A stretch of 64,000 nucleotides of DNA. Source: Neonectria sp. B-13 (Eukaryota; Ascomycota; Sordariomycetes; Hypocreales; Nectriaceae). The stretch lies in NCBI GenBank assembly GCA_002682825.1, contig NOKP01000032.1:62001-126000 (forward strand). Direction: 5' to 3'. The notes beneath the pieces were generated by a model. That model searched no databases. It had not been told where the DNA came from and saw nothing but the letters and a program-made list of their open reading frames with translations. The stretch's first letter is position 1, and every line of letters starts with the position of its first letter. This document shows, one piece after another, positions 31,439 through 43,153 of this stretch. The position numbers and the translations under genes were made by a program.

Positions 31439-32158
31439 ATGGCTGTCTTTGGCAAAATCTATTCTTACCCTGGAAACTACCGAGTCCAGAGAGTAAGCAG
31501 AACAACTTCCAGTGCCAAATCTGACTGCTAACGCCGCACCCAAAAGGCCCAGGTAGCAGCCGAGCTCAATGGCCTCGAGGTCGTTCTGGCCGAAGGCTTC
31601 ACCATGGGCGTGACCAACAGAGAGCCCGAGTTCCTCGCCAAGTTCCCCGCGGGCAAGGTGCCCGCTTTCGAAGGCGCCGACGGCTTCTTCCTCGCCGAGG
31701 GCGCTGCCATCTGCAGGTACGTAGCCGAGAGCGGCCCGGCTGCCGAGCAGCTTCTGGGTGCCGATGTGAGGGCTCGAGCCCGCGTCAACGAGTGGAGTGC
31801 CTTTGCCGAGGCGCACTTGGCAACACCCATGAACTATGTTGCCGGCGTCACCGTCTTCAAGTATCTGCCTCACGAAGAGGGAACTTACAACATCATGGTG
31901 TCTCAGTTTGGAAAGGGTGTTGAGAGGGTTGAGGCTGCGCTCGCGGGCGGCAAGAAGTACCTGATTGGTGACCAGGCCACTCTGGCGGATATTATGGTCG
32001 CTGGCCCCCTGTTCTTCACCCTGGGGTTCCTGTTTGATGAAGAGCTACGGACGAAGGCGCCCGAGACTGTCAGGTATCTGAAAGCGCTGTTGGAAGAGCC
32101 CGCATTCAAGAAGGCTTTTGGTGAGCCGAAGATGGTTGACGTCTGCGTCAAGCCATAA
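31439..32158 (+). CDS. EF1B-gamma-class glutathione S-transferase
   Basis: Exons 31439..31492 and 31547..32158 encode 221 residues. The start MAVFGKIYSYPGNYRVQR and the motifs KFPAGKVPAFEGADGFFLAEGAAICRY (cis-Pro, then ES-like turn) identify the elongation-factor-1-gamma-type GST domain. The C-terminal EF1G domain of the translation factor is absent, so this is a stand-alone GST of the class that also appears in fungal secondary-metabolism loci. GC-rich third positions and a strong ATG context suggest good expression. Confidence 0.88.
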
Positions 32159-32272
32159 ACTTGATCAACAAGGGAGAGATTACGTTAAGCGTCTTTGTAG
32201 ACCAAATACAAATGATGAAAATAATACGTCAAAACTTAGATCTGCTTACACGATTGATATTAAGAACGTCCA

Positions 32273-34463
32273 CTAGCTTTCGTCGTTGATCCAGAAATTA
32301 ATAGTTCTACTCTCTGCTTCCAAATAGCCTCCATACAGCGTTATTACTGCTGTGTCGTACCCAGGAGTGCGAGCTAGGAACTCGAGGTCTATGACACTAA
32401 CTTTGGGAGTAGCGCCAACAAAGAGGACATTCTGTCTTCCAGTCAATAACAGATCATATGAGACTGGCCTTTACTTACTCCACGAGTTACGCTCACATTG
32501 AAGCCCTTCCAGTATTGGTCTCCAGCGCTCGTTACCTATTCGGTTAGCAAAGTTCATCAACGGGAAGAAAGATAAATTGACATACTCCCAACTTGACTGT
32601 GAGCCTAGTACCGACAGGCTGCGGAAGACCTGATGGCTGAATATCTACGCTTCCAATATATCGTAGTGGTTGACCAATACTTGGAATAGCGTTGCTAAGA
32701 ACATGCTCAAGTCCTTGTTTCAGTGTAATGGTGTCCAACAATTCAGTCCTAGTGGTCTCGATAGTAGCAAGATATAGGTTCCTCTCATCTTTGAACATGC
32801 GGAGGCTCCCGGGAACAGAGAAGACACTTTTAGAGCATTCTAAACCTCCTGCGACGCTCGGTCTCCAGGCAGAAAGGCTGGCTTTACGGAGATCGAAGTC
32901 ATGTGTCAAGTCGAAGAGGTTGGTGTATTTGAACACGTTGATTGTAATCAGATCTGAAGAAGGGATCGCATCGTCGTTTCTTGGAGGCCGTTCCAAGTAC
33001 CATCTCGCAGTAATACTCCGGGCATTCGATGGCACTGTCAGATGCGGCTCTTCCCACTTACCCTCATTTCGCAATACGTCTGCGACTAAATCGAATAGAG
33101 TCGTCACTTGTAGCGACGGCACATCCTGCGGTCTGCTAAAACAGCGAGAAAGCACCAACGCCACAACCCCGGGTCCATCTGTAATGTCGGCAACACCTCC
33201 TCGCCCGATCGAATGTTCGTGATTATACAATGATGTCGTCGTGTCTATCACGGTCTCCGGATACTTCGCCAAAGAGACAGTACCAAGCTGGGGCCCGCAA
33301 CATGCATCGAGCACATTTGGTATACCCAGCTTTGGGCCAAGAGTGAGGAACATGTGGTTGCCGAAGCCCGATCGGAGGGGCGGGTCGTCGTTGCACATCA
33401 TCATCGTGCTGTTCCCGTAGAAAGGGTTGTTACATAGATTGTGTGGATTGTCCGACTTCGCCTGATGTTCAAATGACCCTATCAGATACGTTGGTTTAAT
33501 GTAACCAAATGGCTCCATGTACTTCATTCGAAGCTCTTGACGCTGAGTGTCGACTCCCAAGGAGACGAGTACCTGACACAAAGCGGCAAGATCGTAGCAA
33601 TTGACTGGCGTCCCCCGATGGACAAAACCGTATCGGGAATTTTCAAATAGCCACAGATCTAGCCAGCATTCGAATCCATGGTTCTTAGAGAAAAGGTCCC
33701 GAATTGTGCGCGCTCCGAATGATAGATACCGGTAGCTGCCGCTCCATTTTTCGTAGTGAAGACCAGATTCAGAGAACAGCGCGTTGACGGCGAAGCTTGC
33801 CCAATTAAGCTCAACGTGATGCGGAATCGGATGCCTCTTCATAAAAGGTTGTGGACGGATTTGTTCCCACGAGGAGAGTTGCATCCACTTTGGAAGGTAG
33901 GCCTCCAGGCGGAGCAAGGGAAGAGGTATTCCACCTTTCTGAAAGAAGTCTGCCAGATTTGGCGGGAAAACGTAGAGCTCAATCGGGGTTTTGGTCCAGT
34001 ACTGCAAATGGTAGGCTTGTCCCGCATAATTTGGATCGTCGAGCGTCCATTCGAGTTCCCCTTTTAGCAACCATGGTAGAGCCTTCGGTCTGCCATCAAC
34101 CACTGGCTGTTTTAAGACAAGTGATTGAAAGATCACGCTGGCCCAAGGCGAATCTTTTGTGATCTTGATTTCTTCCGGTTTGATCGGAGCTTCGAATACT
34201 GTCGAACTGTTTAAGTTTGCAGTCACCTTGCATGCGTTGCTAATCCGATGGTAGTCGGTAATACCGAAGAACAACTCGACACAAAACGTAGCACTAGTAT
34301 CCAATGCCGCTGGGTACGCCTCCTTCTGGTGAAGTCTGTAGACGGCTTTCTCGCCTACGTCATAGAAGAGCTGTGCTGGATTCACGAGATGGTTGTAAAG
34401 AGGATAGGCTAGCTTTGAAACCTTAATCGAGCTGATGAAGTCACGTTTCTGTTTCGCGGGCAT
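32273..34463 (-). CDS. Large protein with a transglutaminase-like Cys-His-Asp arrangement, uncharacterised
   Basis: Exons 34463..32586, 32535..32479 and 32431..32273 encode 697 residues; the start MPAKQKRDFISS is the first ATG of the frame. The middle carries GTPVNCYDLAALCQVLVSLG with C289, GNHMFL with H370 and VLDACCGP with D386, the order and spacing style of the transglutaminase-like (papain-fold) superfamily. The flanking N-terminal ~250 and C-terminal ~290 residues are unfamiliar beta-rich regions. No signal peptide is seen. It could be a peptidase, a peptide cyclase/transferase or a dead fold. It is convergent with the GST, 114 bp apart. Confidence 0.68.
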
Positions 34464-35923
34464 GTTGCAAGAAGTTATTATAAGCCCATTCGAGCATGTA
34501 GTGGTTTGTGTTGCGGATGGCAAATAAGGGGACGAAAGAGGCTCTAGCCTTGACAAAGTTGCGGTATTTATTGCTCTGAGACCCGTGGGATTGTGAGACG
34601 TTGAGGTTGTACATAGGAGGCTGACATAGTGTCACGTGCCCAAAGGGAAGGAACGCCTCACAAAGAGCGAAACACGTACGAAGCACTGGAGATGCCTATA
34701 AACCAGAGCGTTTATGGCAAGCTATAGGGACCTCAGGAGTCATGAATGCCTCAATGAGTATTAAAGAAGTATCTTCTCTAGGGATTTGACAGGATTAATT
34801 TCCTCACTCATCTCGAATCACTCATCCAGTGTTTTCTATCCCTCAAGAGACTTTGCAGCTACAAATCTCTGTCTGCCTGATCTCCGACTGCATAACTGCA
34901 TGGGTTGACCCCGCTGACAGCCTACTGCTGATGGTTTAACTCGATTATTTCCCACTCGCACTCAGGCTTCTGGGCTTAATACAACTCCATCGTCCAAACA
35001 ACGCGTAGTCTACGCAACAACCTTAAGTCAAAGTTCGGTAGGCCATCATTCCCGGAAGTCTCAGCCTTCAGCGCCGTGGAGCCTGCGGACGCGCCGACCA
35101 AGCCTGTATTCTCTCTTCCCTCGTCTGAAATGCCGTTTGAAACGTTTGTTAATTGTTTTCAAGGACTGGAACGGTGAATCTATAGGTCGGATATAGAACT
35201 AAATACTGACGGGAATCTTCCTCTCATTGCAACCACTCCAGTTCTCGGGAAAAAACATCATTAGGTCCTCACCGACTTCAACGTCAAGATACAACATGGT
35301 AAGACCCATGTAACACGTCATGACATCGATTCTACTTAAATGCGGTACCAGAAGCTAAGAGAAGGTATACTGACATACTATTAAGCAAACACAACTCCCG
35401 ATGAAGTCTCAGCCTTCAATCTGCTTCGCATCCTTAGTTCAAAGCCACTCCCAGGATATACAAACCCAATCAGTTACATGCTTGTAGACGCCATAGCCAA
35501 CGTAACATCCAACATATGGACTTGGTGCGATGAAAGAGTGCTGTTCTTCAAACCACGCCAGGTGTCTTTGGTCACCACGGGGGTGTGCCACGACCTCATA
35601 CTTGCGAGACCTTGGATTGATGCCACGCAAGGTGATGTATAATGAAGTCCAGGGCTCCCAGATAAGAACACAGCAATTCATTCCATCAAGTTAACGCAAG
35701 TGAAGCCTTGACGTCATGGAAGCCATGCCACTCGAGCATTCTGTGATGGAAGTCTCTGGTCCCCAAGCCGTGCCCTAGTACAGTATGTTAAGATAAGAAT
35801 TGTATATCGATTGAAGAAGCACCTATACATACTAGGGTTTAAGATCGTCTGCATATAGAAAGTGGATCACTAAGGGATCAGACCAATATTTGTCCTTCAA
35901 CATATTATATCTCTTCTAGGCGT
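34464..35923. other. 1.5-kb spacer
   Basis: No supported gene; only short frames. Confidence 0.5.
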
Positions 35924-36722
35924 TCAAAGTCCCGTGAGACGACGGTCGATAAGAAGGCAAACAAGAATACACATGTCTGTAATGATGGGAAGAATCTGGA
36001 GAAGTAGCGTCGCGGCGTCACCAACGAAGAAGGCCGCTGGGACCAAACACAGCAACGTAGTGTCTACCACCACCGATAGGTATCGCTCCATCCATCGTCT
36101 CTGTTGAAACTGGGCGAAGACGCATGTCCAGTGCCCCAAAGTCGACAGAGAAACGAAGCTCAGTAACAGCCCACAGGTGTAAGCTTCGCGCAGGGTAGAC
36201 GGAAGTATCGTCGGGGGTCGGAGGGTTTGAGGGTTGCAGGCCTATTGAGGCGGCATGTATTAGCTTTCCATTGACAATGCAGGGAACAGATAGACTCGCC
36301 GGAAAATTCTTCCAGCATTGTTGGTCGCCCGAGTAACCTCCAGGCACGGAAGAGCTCTCGAGTAATCCTACGAGGAGATTTGACAGAACCGTGGAGCTGC
36401 AAGCCGCGACAACTCGAAGGACGGAGCTCAGGTCGACAAACGAATCTTCATCTTGCTGGTGCGTCGGCTCCGTTCCCGTGTCTTTCGTCTTCGCCTTTGA
36501 AACAAATGTGACATGGCCAAAAGCGTCGCCTAGTTTGACGACCATATGAACGAAGCGTCTTAAACACGGGTGTCGGTTGTCACTTCTCGAATATGGTCGG
36601 TTTGTCGCGGTGTTAGGAAACACGGAAATCAGCCTAGCCGTAAATATCTTTGTCGTGAATGAAACATCAATTTCTTGGTTCTTTTCGAATGTAAAAGGAT
36701 GCGGATAATGATTTTCGTGCAA
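35924..36722 (-). CDS. Tentative membrane protein (two-exon model, weak)
   Basis: A minus-strand frame from 36722 (MHENHYPHPFTF..., LGDAFGHVTFVSKA) can be joined, by a donor near 36347 and acceptor near 36241, to a frame rich in hydrophobic stretches (CGLLLSFVSLSTLGHW, DTTLLCLVPAAFFVGDAATL, ILPIITDMCILVCLLI) that stops at 35924. That gives about 230 residues with three possible membrane spans. No family is recognised and the splice sites are ordinary, so chance is a real alternative. Confidence 0.25.
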
Positions 36723-37174
36723 AGTGTGGCTTCACCCTTGCTTCCGCGACGCGATCTTGAGAAAATGGAGAGAAGGCAAACAGATTCAACACACTCAACA
36801 GCCCTAAAAAGGTCGCCATCAGGCAAAGAGGGGAAGAGAGATGTTAGCCAACCAGGTCTCGACACGCGGCAAGGCGGCACACTGCCTACGCCACACTAGT
36901 TCGCCATGGTCAGCTTCAGCCCTGAGGCGGGTCATCTCGTCCATCTTGCATCTCTCTACTTCGTACGAAGTACTCTACTTCCTAAGCACCTCTCACTCTT
37001 CGTACTTGGTAGTCATGGGATTTTGCAGCATTGCAATTCCCAGCCCCCGTATCCTGCCCAAGGCAACCACAACTGAGAGTATTCCTTTCTTCCTCAAGCC
37101 AGCAGGCCAGGCCACGTTTTATTCTGTAGCCTACGAAGTACACAATGCCTAGGTTTAATCGAAGCTTCAGTTGC

Positions 37175-37411
37175 CATCCCCTTGACTGCGATAAGACGCC
37201 TTTTATGTATGATATCCACTTATCTAAGGTACTAATCGGCAAGCCCAAATGTTGGTGTAAATAATGTACTACCAGATTAGCGTGGTACTTCAATTACTTC
37301 GAGAGTTGGTGTAAACCCCCAGCTACTAATGTTACCTCACATGTCCCGATGCTGGTTTGCTGTAATCCTTGTCCAGTACAAAAAAGGCGCCTTATCGCAG
37401 TCAAGGGGATG
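37175..37411. mobile_element. 237-bp element bounded by 30-bp inverted repeats (MITE-like)
   Basis: The terminal sequence starting CATCCCCTTGACTGCGATAA (37175-37204) recurs in inverted orientation at 37382-37411 with a single mismatch. The interior has no coding frame. I see no clear target-site duplication next to the ends, so a non-autonomous transposon relic is likely but not shown. Confidence 0.6.
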
Positions 37412-37551
37412 TACTCTGTCCATCTAAGGCCACTGTCACCGTCAGCTTGAAATGGCGGTAGATCGAGTCGAACGGCTCGCATAAGGCAAACAAAGCCTTT
37501 GGAAGTGAACACACAATGACGGCATGGAAGTGAGAGAAATAATTTCATTCC

Positions 37552-37632
37552 CCCTGGCGACCTGGTTCGCCATCAACCGGGTTCGCCTTGATAAGTTTCA
37601 CCCTGGCGACCTGGTTCGCCATCAACCGGGTT
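37552..37632. repeat. 32-bp perfect direct repeat, two copies 49 bp apart
   Basis: The sequence beginning CCCTGGCGACCTGGTTCGCC and ending AACCGGGTT is identical at 37552-37583 and 37601-37632. A further shortened echo (GTTCGCC, GTTAGCCATCAA) follows each copy, suggesting local slippage duplication. Confidence 0.85.
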
Positions 37633-38687
37633 AGCCATCAATGGTTTCAGGCATAAGAAATGTGACTTGATGTGTGCTTTTTGTTCCTTCCTTCGTAGTG
37701 ACCATTTGGCATGCCCATCCACTGGAAACCATCAACATCGTGTCCGGTCCGTGATCTCCCTCGCCTCCTCTCCCCACGGTTCACTGGCTTTGGCCGCTTT
37801 CCTTCTCCCTGGACCACTCGTCCCCCTTGGATGCTTTTACATCTACACACTCCTCTGCTGGCTCCGGATCCATCAATATTTTCTACATAACCCCCCAAAA
37901 AGCGATCTCTCCCTTCCCCTCTTTTCTTAAACCGACAAACCTCATTTTAGTCCTCCCGTCCACAACCTTTATATCCTGTCTTCATCTCGGTCTTGGAGCA
38001 CCAGCAGAACCCCTAGCACTACGCTCCACTTGTCCTGTTCGACAACAAGTCTGCGACACCAAGAGTTTCTGCTCTGCTGCAGTGCCCATTGCCTTGGCCA
38101 GTCTTCCCACCGCTACGCTGGAAACCACTGCTGAAGTTTGCGATGACCGTGAGAGATTCGCTTCTACCGATTAACGCCTCACTGTCATTCCTGATCCTCC
38201 TCGCTAGAAGCCAGCAGGATCATATTCCGTGGGCGCCTGCCGCGACCAGCCTGTGAGATATATTTCCCTGTCTAACTTGTTTATATTGTATCTGACATGG
38301 GCACGATTGTAGAGCGCTGCTAGCGTGGGCCGCGACAGGCTCCCTTCTCGTCGCCATCCACCAGCGCTTTCTTCTGCAGTAGGAATGCCTCTTGTACATT
38401 CCCAGTTGCCCTTCAGTTAATCTTCGCCACCTCTCTAGGAACCGCAGATCGATTGCCATTTCTACGCTGAAGTTCTGGGGCATTACGATTGCCGCCCTAC
38501 AGCCGCCACTGCCCGACGCCATCCTACTCATTCCCATTTCCATCACCATCTCCACGCTCTGCCTAAACGCACACCACGACCGAGTCCAGCAAAGGCTTCC
38601 GCGATTGCCTCTTCCAGTAACAGCAAACACTGCTCAGCGCTAGTTGATTGAATTGCTGGGGTTTTCTTTCTTGTCCCAAACGCTACC

Positions 38688-39607
38688 ATGGACTACACAC
38701 ACAAATGGGTCACCCATCTGCAGAGAACAGAGCGCCACCAAGCCCAAGCCATCGACACGGCAAATGAACCTCGTCAAGGACCACCCAACGAACAGTGGCA
38801 AGCCTCACTAGCACCTCAACACCCTTCCGCAAGTGCGCCACTTCGCTGCCTTGCTTCCAAATATGCCATGCCCGCCCGGATGTGGAGGCATGGCATTCAT
38901 TCCTTGCTCGAGCTCCGTCGCCATCGGCTACTAATATGCTTCAAGCATGTGCTTACTTTCCTATACCTGGCTTACACTATGATGGCGCTGCTATACGAGA
39001 CTGTGCCATCCTTTGGTGACAAGGATGATGACATTAGGGACCGAGAAGTCTGGATTGAGATTGGCCAGCAATGCTACTCCGAATCATCAGACAAACCTCC
39101 GACCAATGGACCCCTGTACTGCCGTTGTGGGATAGCCATTGAAGACGACGACATTCGGGGCCGTGAGTTCTGGATTAGCGTCAGTCAGCACTGGTATTCC
39201 AAAGCACCGCACCAGCCTCCAACCACTGGATGCCTATACCGCCATCTGGCTATTCTCACTCGGCTGAGTGTCCTGCAGCAGCTGTTCTACTATACCAAGT
39301 TACTGTTTGTTTCTGTCTCCTTCCCCAGTGCTAGAAAAAATGATGCGACCCAATTCGACTCTATCGAGCCCTCGACCTCGTCGCACTGGCCGTGCTTGGA
39401 AGACTTTGTGGAGCATCTTGACAACCACATTAGTCGAACCACGAAGCGATGGCTCGAACCGGGGTAAGTTACCGTTGTCGCCTGGTATGGGTTGCTGTTG
39501 ACTCAAAAAGCAGGTACATAATTGGAGTTTCCCTGACGGGATCTCTCCTTGAATTTGGAGCTGGATCCAATATCCTTATGCGAACAACCATGACCCTGCG
39601 CCAGTGA
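38688..39607 (+). CDS. Truncated Est1/SMG5-7-type (DNA/RNA-binding, TPR-like) paralogue
   Basis: Exons 38688..39463 and 39514..39607 make 289 residues. The block WYSKAPHQPPTTGCLYRHLAILTRL...LQQLFYYTKLLFVSVSFPSAR matches the conserved core of the fungal Est1-type DNA/RNA-binding domain; the second exon (YIIGVSLTGSLLEFG) continues that domain. Full-length fungal relatives have long N- and C-terminal regions, missing here. A segment of about 32 residues is internally duplicated (start near residues 114 and 154), the first copy degenerate. A short expressed paralogue or a decaying gene are both possible. Confidence 0.65.
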
Positions 39608-40691
39608 CCACTCAACACAGCCATTGTCCTACGAGGGATCAATAAGCTCGGGTTGTCTCCCAACGACAACTTTTCTCCATGTCTCACCTCACGAGGGGAA
39701 GTAACTGACCTACACTCATATGGACGCTGATGGACATGTTCTTCGCCACCCCGAAAATCGTGGTCGCTGTCCTCACACACGACTACTTTGACTTCAAAGA
39801 AGAGCCAGTGCAAGCCTCTTGTAACCCAGTTCGCGGGACAATAAGCCTATTTTCTTTGATGGTCTCGATTTAATCCTGGCGTCTGGTGCCTTTTCTTTTC
39901 GATTACAGAACAGGATTGAGATAGAGTATAAGTCCCCAAATTTCCTGTGCAAGGCTTGCGGCCAAGTACTTCAGTCATATCAGGGTAAGAGCTGAGGAGT
40001 ATTGATCCGGATCATGGGTTTGCTTTCGTTCCCACGTACTCCTGATTTGGTCTCAAAACAAGGCAGCAGAAAATTGCCGCCCGGTTCTGAATAGCCCATC
40101 ACTCTATCCCTGACACGTTTATGTCTCAGGGTAATGAGTTTCATAGAGTATGGGTTTATGTAGACTCCAGTGGCCGCAGCGGTATTTCGTGCTTTTGATG
40201 GTGTCAGCTGAGTGACTGTACTCGATGGCGCATGCATGTACTAGTACTAGTCAGATGCGATAAATAAAAGGTACTACAATCATCCCGTTTAAGGTTGGCT
40301 CATACACTGATAACTCGTATATGTCTCGCTCTTTTCGTACTCTTAATAAACCTTCTGACCCTTATTAGCTACGCAAGTGAGAACGCACAGCTAGAATTTG
40401 CATGTAAGATCTTGAGTCATTGTGATTCGTGAGTCACTATGGTGACGTGGCTGTCAGCGGGGAGATATCGCCGAGTTAGTCACACTCGTCAGATCTTTGA
40501 AGATCATCCCACCTAGGCAGACTCCACGGGCTGAGTTAGTATTTGACTGCTATACAAGAGCTCATCACTTTTCCTATTGATACAGCATCAGACTTATCGT
40601 GTTTCAGTTCATGACGAGCTGCTCAGATTCTCACAATACCTCCTTGCGTTTCGCTCAACAATCTGTCGTTCGTGACTTCATTTAAACATCA
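39608..40691. other. Spacer between the Est1-type and S9C genes
   Basis: 1.1 kb; no supported gene. It holds the peptidase promoter. Confidence 0.55.
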
Positions 40692-42755
40692 ATGGCACAA
40701 TCAGGAGACGAAAGCGCGGTCCCCGCATTTGACAAAGAACTGGCCGAGGCTATCTGCAACCTCGAGATACCCAACCAAATCAAATTCTCCCCCGACGGCC
40801 AAAAGGTCCTGTATTCAACGAGCCTAGCCTATGGCCACCGCAAAGGCAAGAATGACATCTCGACACTATGGCTCGCGTCAACCACAAAGCCAGCTTCATC
40901 GCGCCGCTTGACCTCGGGCCTTTTCGATGATACCACCCCGACTTGGCATCCCAGTGGGAATCGGGTGGCTTTCTTATCCGACCGCTCGAAACCAGGCGAG
41001 AGCTCTGCAATTTGGATCATGCGCCTAGACGGCGGAGATGCAGTCGCCATCACGCCAGCCGATAACTCCGAGGACATTGAAACATTTGCCTTTTCTCCGA
41101 ATGGAGAGACTATCGCTTATATCTCTCCCGATGAGAAGAGCGAGGAGCGAAAGGAAAAGGAGGAGAAAGACGAACTTGATCCGGAGATTTGGGGTGAACG
41201 GTGGGACTATGCTCGGCTTCGGCTTGTTGATATGAAATCCAAGGGGATTAGGACGCTTGTCGCAGACAATCGTCATGTCACTGGCCTGGCCTGGAGTCCT
41301 GATGGGAAGAGCATGGTGTTTCAGAGCAATGAGAACCCACACATAGAGGAGGCCATGTTGACGGGCACAACCATATCCACCGTCAACGTCGAAACTGGCA
41401 AGGTCAGAGACATGTGCACGATAATGAACGAGCTGGTCGACCTAACCTGGGCGCCCGACGGTAAGATTTATTTCATCACCGGCACACCTGACGACAAGGA
41501 CTCTGGAGGAAAGGCCGTTTACACTATAGATCCCGCAGCAGTCTCGCCCAGGTTCGTCAAGGTCGCGTGCGGTGAGACCGATGATGCGTCATCGCTCGCA
41601 GTGGTGGGCGGGACGTTGCTGGTGAATCGCAGTGTCAGGCTCATCAATGTCATCAGCGAATTGTGCGTGAAGGATCTGTTCAAAAAGGACACGGAGATTT
41701 GGGCATGGGACGTCTTCGTACATCCCAAGACCGGCGCTCCAACTCTCGCGGCCGGCTTGTCGGACGTCGATACGCCCTACGAAGTCTTCATCGTCGAGGC
41801 GGGCCAAGACGACATCAAGCTCTCCGACCACGGCAAGGCGCTCGGCAACCGATCCTTTGGCTCATGCACTATCCTCACCTGCCCATCGGCAGACGGAGAG
41901 GTCGAGCTTGACGGCCTGTATCTGACGCCAACTGCCAAGGCTAGACAGAATGGTGTGCCTGCGGAACCGCTGCCGACGTTTGTCATGATCCATGGAGGGC
42001 CAACAGCCCGCAACTGCGACTGCTTCGACACGACCGCGTTTAATTGGGCTCCATACGTCCTCTCCAAAGGTTACGGCGTGCTGCTTCCGCAGTACCGCGG
42101 CTCTTCCGGTCGAGGCGAGAAGTTTGCCTCGTACAGCATGGGCGGCCAGGGCAAATACGACTACGCCGACATTGTCTCGATAACGGACAACGCCATCAAG
42201 AAGGGCTTCGCGAACGGCGAAAAGCTCATGGTGGGCGGGTGGAGCCAAGGCGGCCTCTTGACGTACCTGTGCAGCGTTCGAAACGGCTTACATGGCCTCG
42301 GCTGGCGCTTCAACGCCACCGTCGCGGGCGCAGGCGTCTGCGATATTGAGAGTCTCGCTCTGACTGCAGATCTGGGCTCTACGTACGAGGTCGAACTCGC
42401 CGGTGGGCACACCATCTGGACGCTGAGCCGCGACGACACGAGGAACCGCCAGGGCAGCGCGCTGTGGGAGGTTGCCTCAGCGGTCGACGAGTCCCGCCGC
42501 CGCGGAGAGCCCGTGATCCCGCCCATGTTGATCCTGCACGGAGTCAAGGACGAGCGCTGCCCGTTTTCCCAGGCCGAGGGTTATCGCCGCGCGCTGAGGG
42601 CCCACGGGCTTCCCTGCGAGTTTGTGGCATACCCCGGCGAGGCTCACTCTGTGGAGCAGCAGAGGTTTTGGCTGGATATGCTGGAGAGGATCGGGAGGTG
42701 GTGTGATGCGTATATTGGGCCGGGCGAGGGAGAGGTCAAGTTGGCAATTAGGTGA
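40692..42755 (+). CDS. S9C-type serine peptidase (prolyl oligopeptidase family, acylaminoacyl-peptidase/DPP5-like)
   Basis: Intronless, 687 residues, within the family's usual length. The N-terminal half is a beta-propeller with repeated FSPDG/WSPDG units (IKFSPDGQKVLY, LAWSPDGKSMVF, LTWAPDGKIYF). The C-terminal alpha/beta-hydrolase part has the nucleophile S518 in GGWSQGG, D620 in GVKDER and H652 in GEAHS. FVMIHGGP supplies the oxyanion region. No signal peptide is present, so it is likely cytosolic, unlike secreted DPP5. Family role: removal of acylated residues or dipeptides, or hydrolysis of small esters/amides. Third-position GC is high relative to neighbours. Confidence 0.92.
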   Translation: MAQSGDESAVPAFDKELAEAICNLEIPNQIKFSPDGQKVLYSTSLAYGHRKGKNDISTLWLASTTKPASSRRLTSGLFDDTTPTWHPSGNRVAFLSDRSKPGESSAIWIMRLDGGDAVAITPADNSEDIETFAFSPNGETIAYISPDEKSEERKEKEEKDELDPEIWGERWDYARLRLVDMKSKGIRTLVADNRHVTGLAWSPDGKSMVFQSNENPHIEEAMLTGTTISTVNVETGKVRDMCTIMNELVDLTWAPDGKIYFITGTPDDKDSGGKAVYTIDPAAVSPRFVKVACGETDDASSLAVVGGTLLVNRSVRLINVISELCVKDLFKKDTEIWAWDVFVHPKTGAPTLAAGLSDVDTPYEVFIVEAGQDDIKLSDHGKALGNRSFGSCTILTCPSADGEVELDGLYLTPTAKARQNGVPAEPLPTFVMIHGGPTARNCDCFDTTAFNWAPYVLSKGYGVLLPQYRGSSGRGEKFASYSMGGQGKYDYADIVSITDNAIKKGFANGEKLMVGGWSQGGLLTYLCSVRNGLHGLGWRFNATVAGAGVCDIESLALTADLGSTYEVELAGGHTIWTLSRDDTRNRQGSALWEVASAVDESRRRGEPVIPPMLILHGVKDERCPFSQAEGYRRALRAHGLPCEFVAYPGEAHSVEQQRFWLDMLERIGRWCDAYIGPGEGEVKLAIR

Positions 42756-43153
42756 TGAATTTATAATCTGATGACTGTATTCATCTAAGTTGGTTACGGC
42801 CCTTTGTCTAAGATGACGGCGAATCAGATTGTTGGCTGGATATTAAAATCTTGCTTAGGCTATTCAAATAAGGCAACCATGGAAGTTTCGTAAGCAAGAA
42901 ACAAAGGGCTAGTGATATCACAGTCTCATTCCCACATCCATCCTCTCTCGTATCCCCCACCATCTTGCTTCTCTTCTCCTGAATTCGACGATTGTCCTGA
43001 CGCAGTTTGCAGAGGGGTTGTGTAATCATGGCTCATAGAACCCTAGTATCACTAGTTCAAGGCAGTAACTTGATCGTAAAAGACAGGTTTCAGTTAGCTT
43101 GTCACATCCTCCAGATCCTACTTAATAGGCACCGCAACTCGACTAACTATTAT
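42756..43153. other. Convergent spacer
   Basis: 398 bp; nothing seen. Confidence 0.55.

Larger units (their letters stand above)
36723..38687. other. Repeat-bearing spacer, pyrimidine-rich toward its right end
   Basis: Holds an inverted-repeat element (37175-37411) and a direct repeat (37552-37632), listed separately. From about 37740 to 38690 the plus strand is C/T-rich, which may be the promoter and leader of the Est1-type gene. Confidence 0.55.

Noticed and set aside
31439..32158. Translation elongation factor 1-gamma itself
   Set aside because: Only the GST part is present at 221 residues; the C-terminal EF1G domain is absent.
37153..37320. Repeated TTGGTGTAAA near 37251 and 37304
   Set aside because: Ten-base match only, no larger unit.
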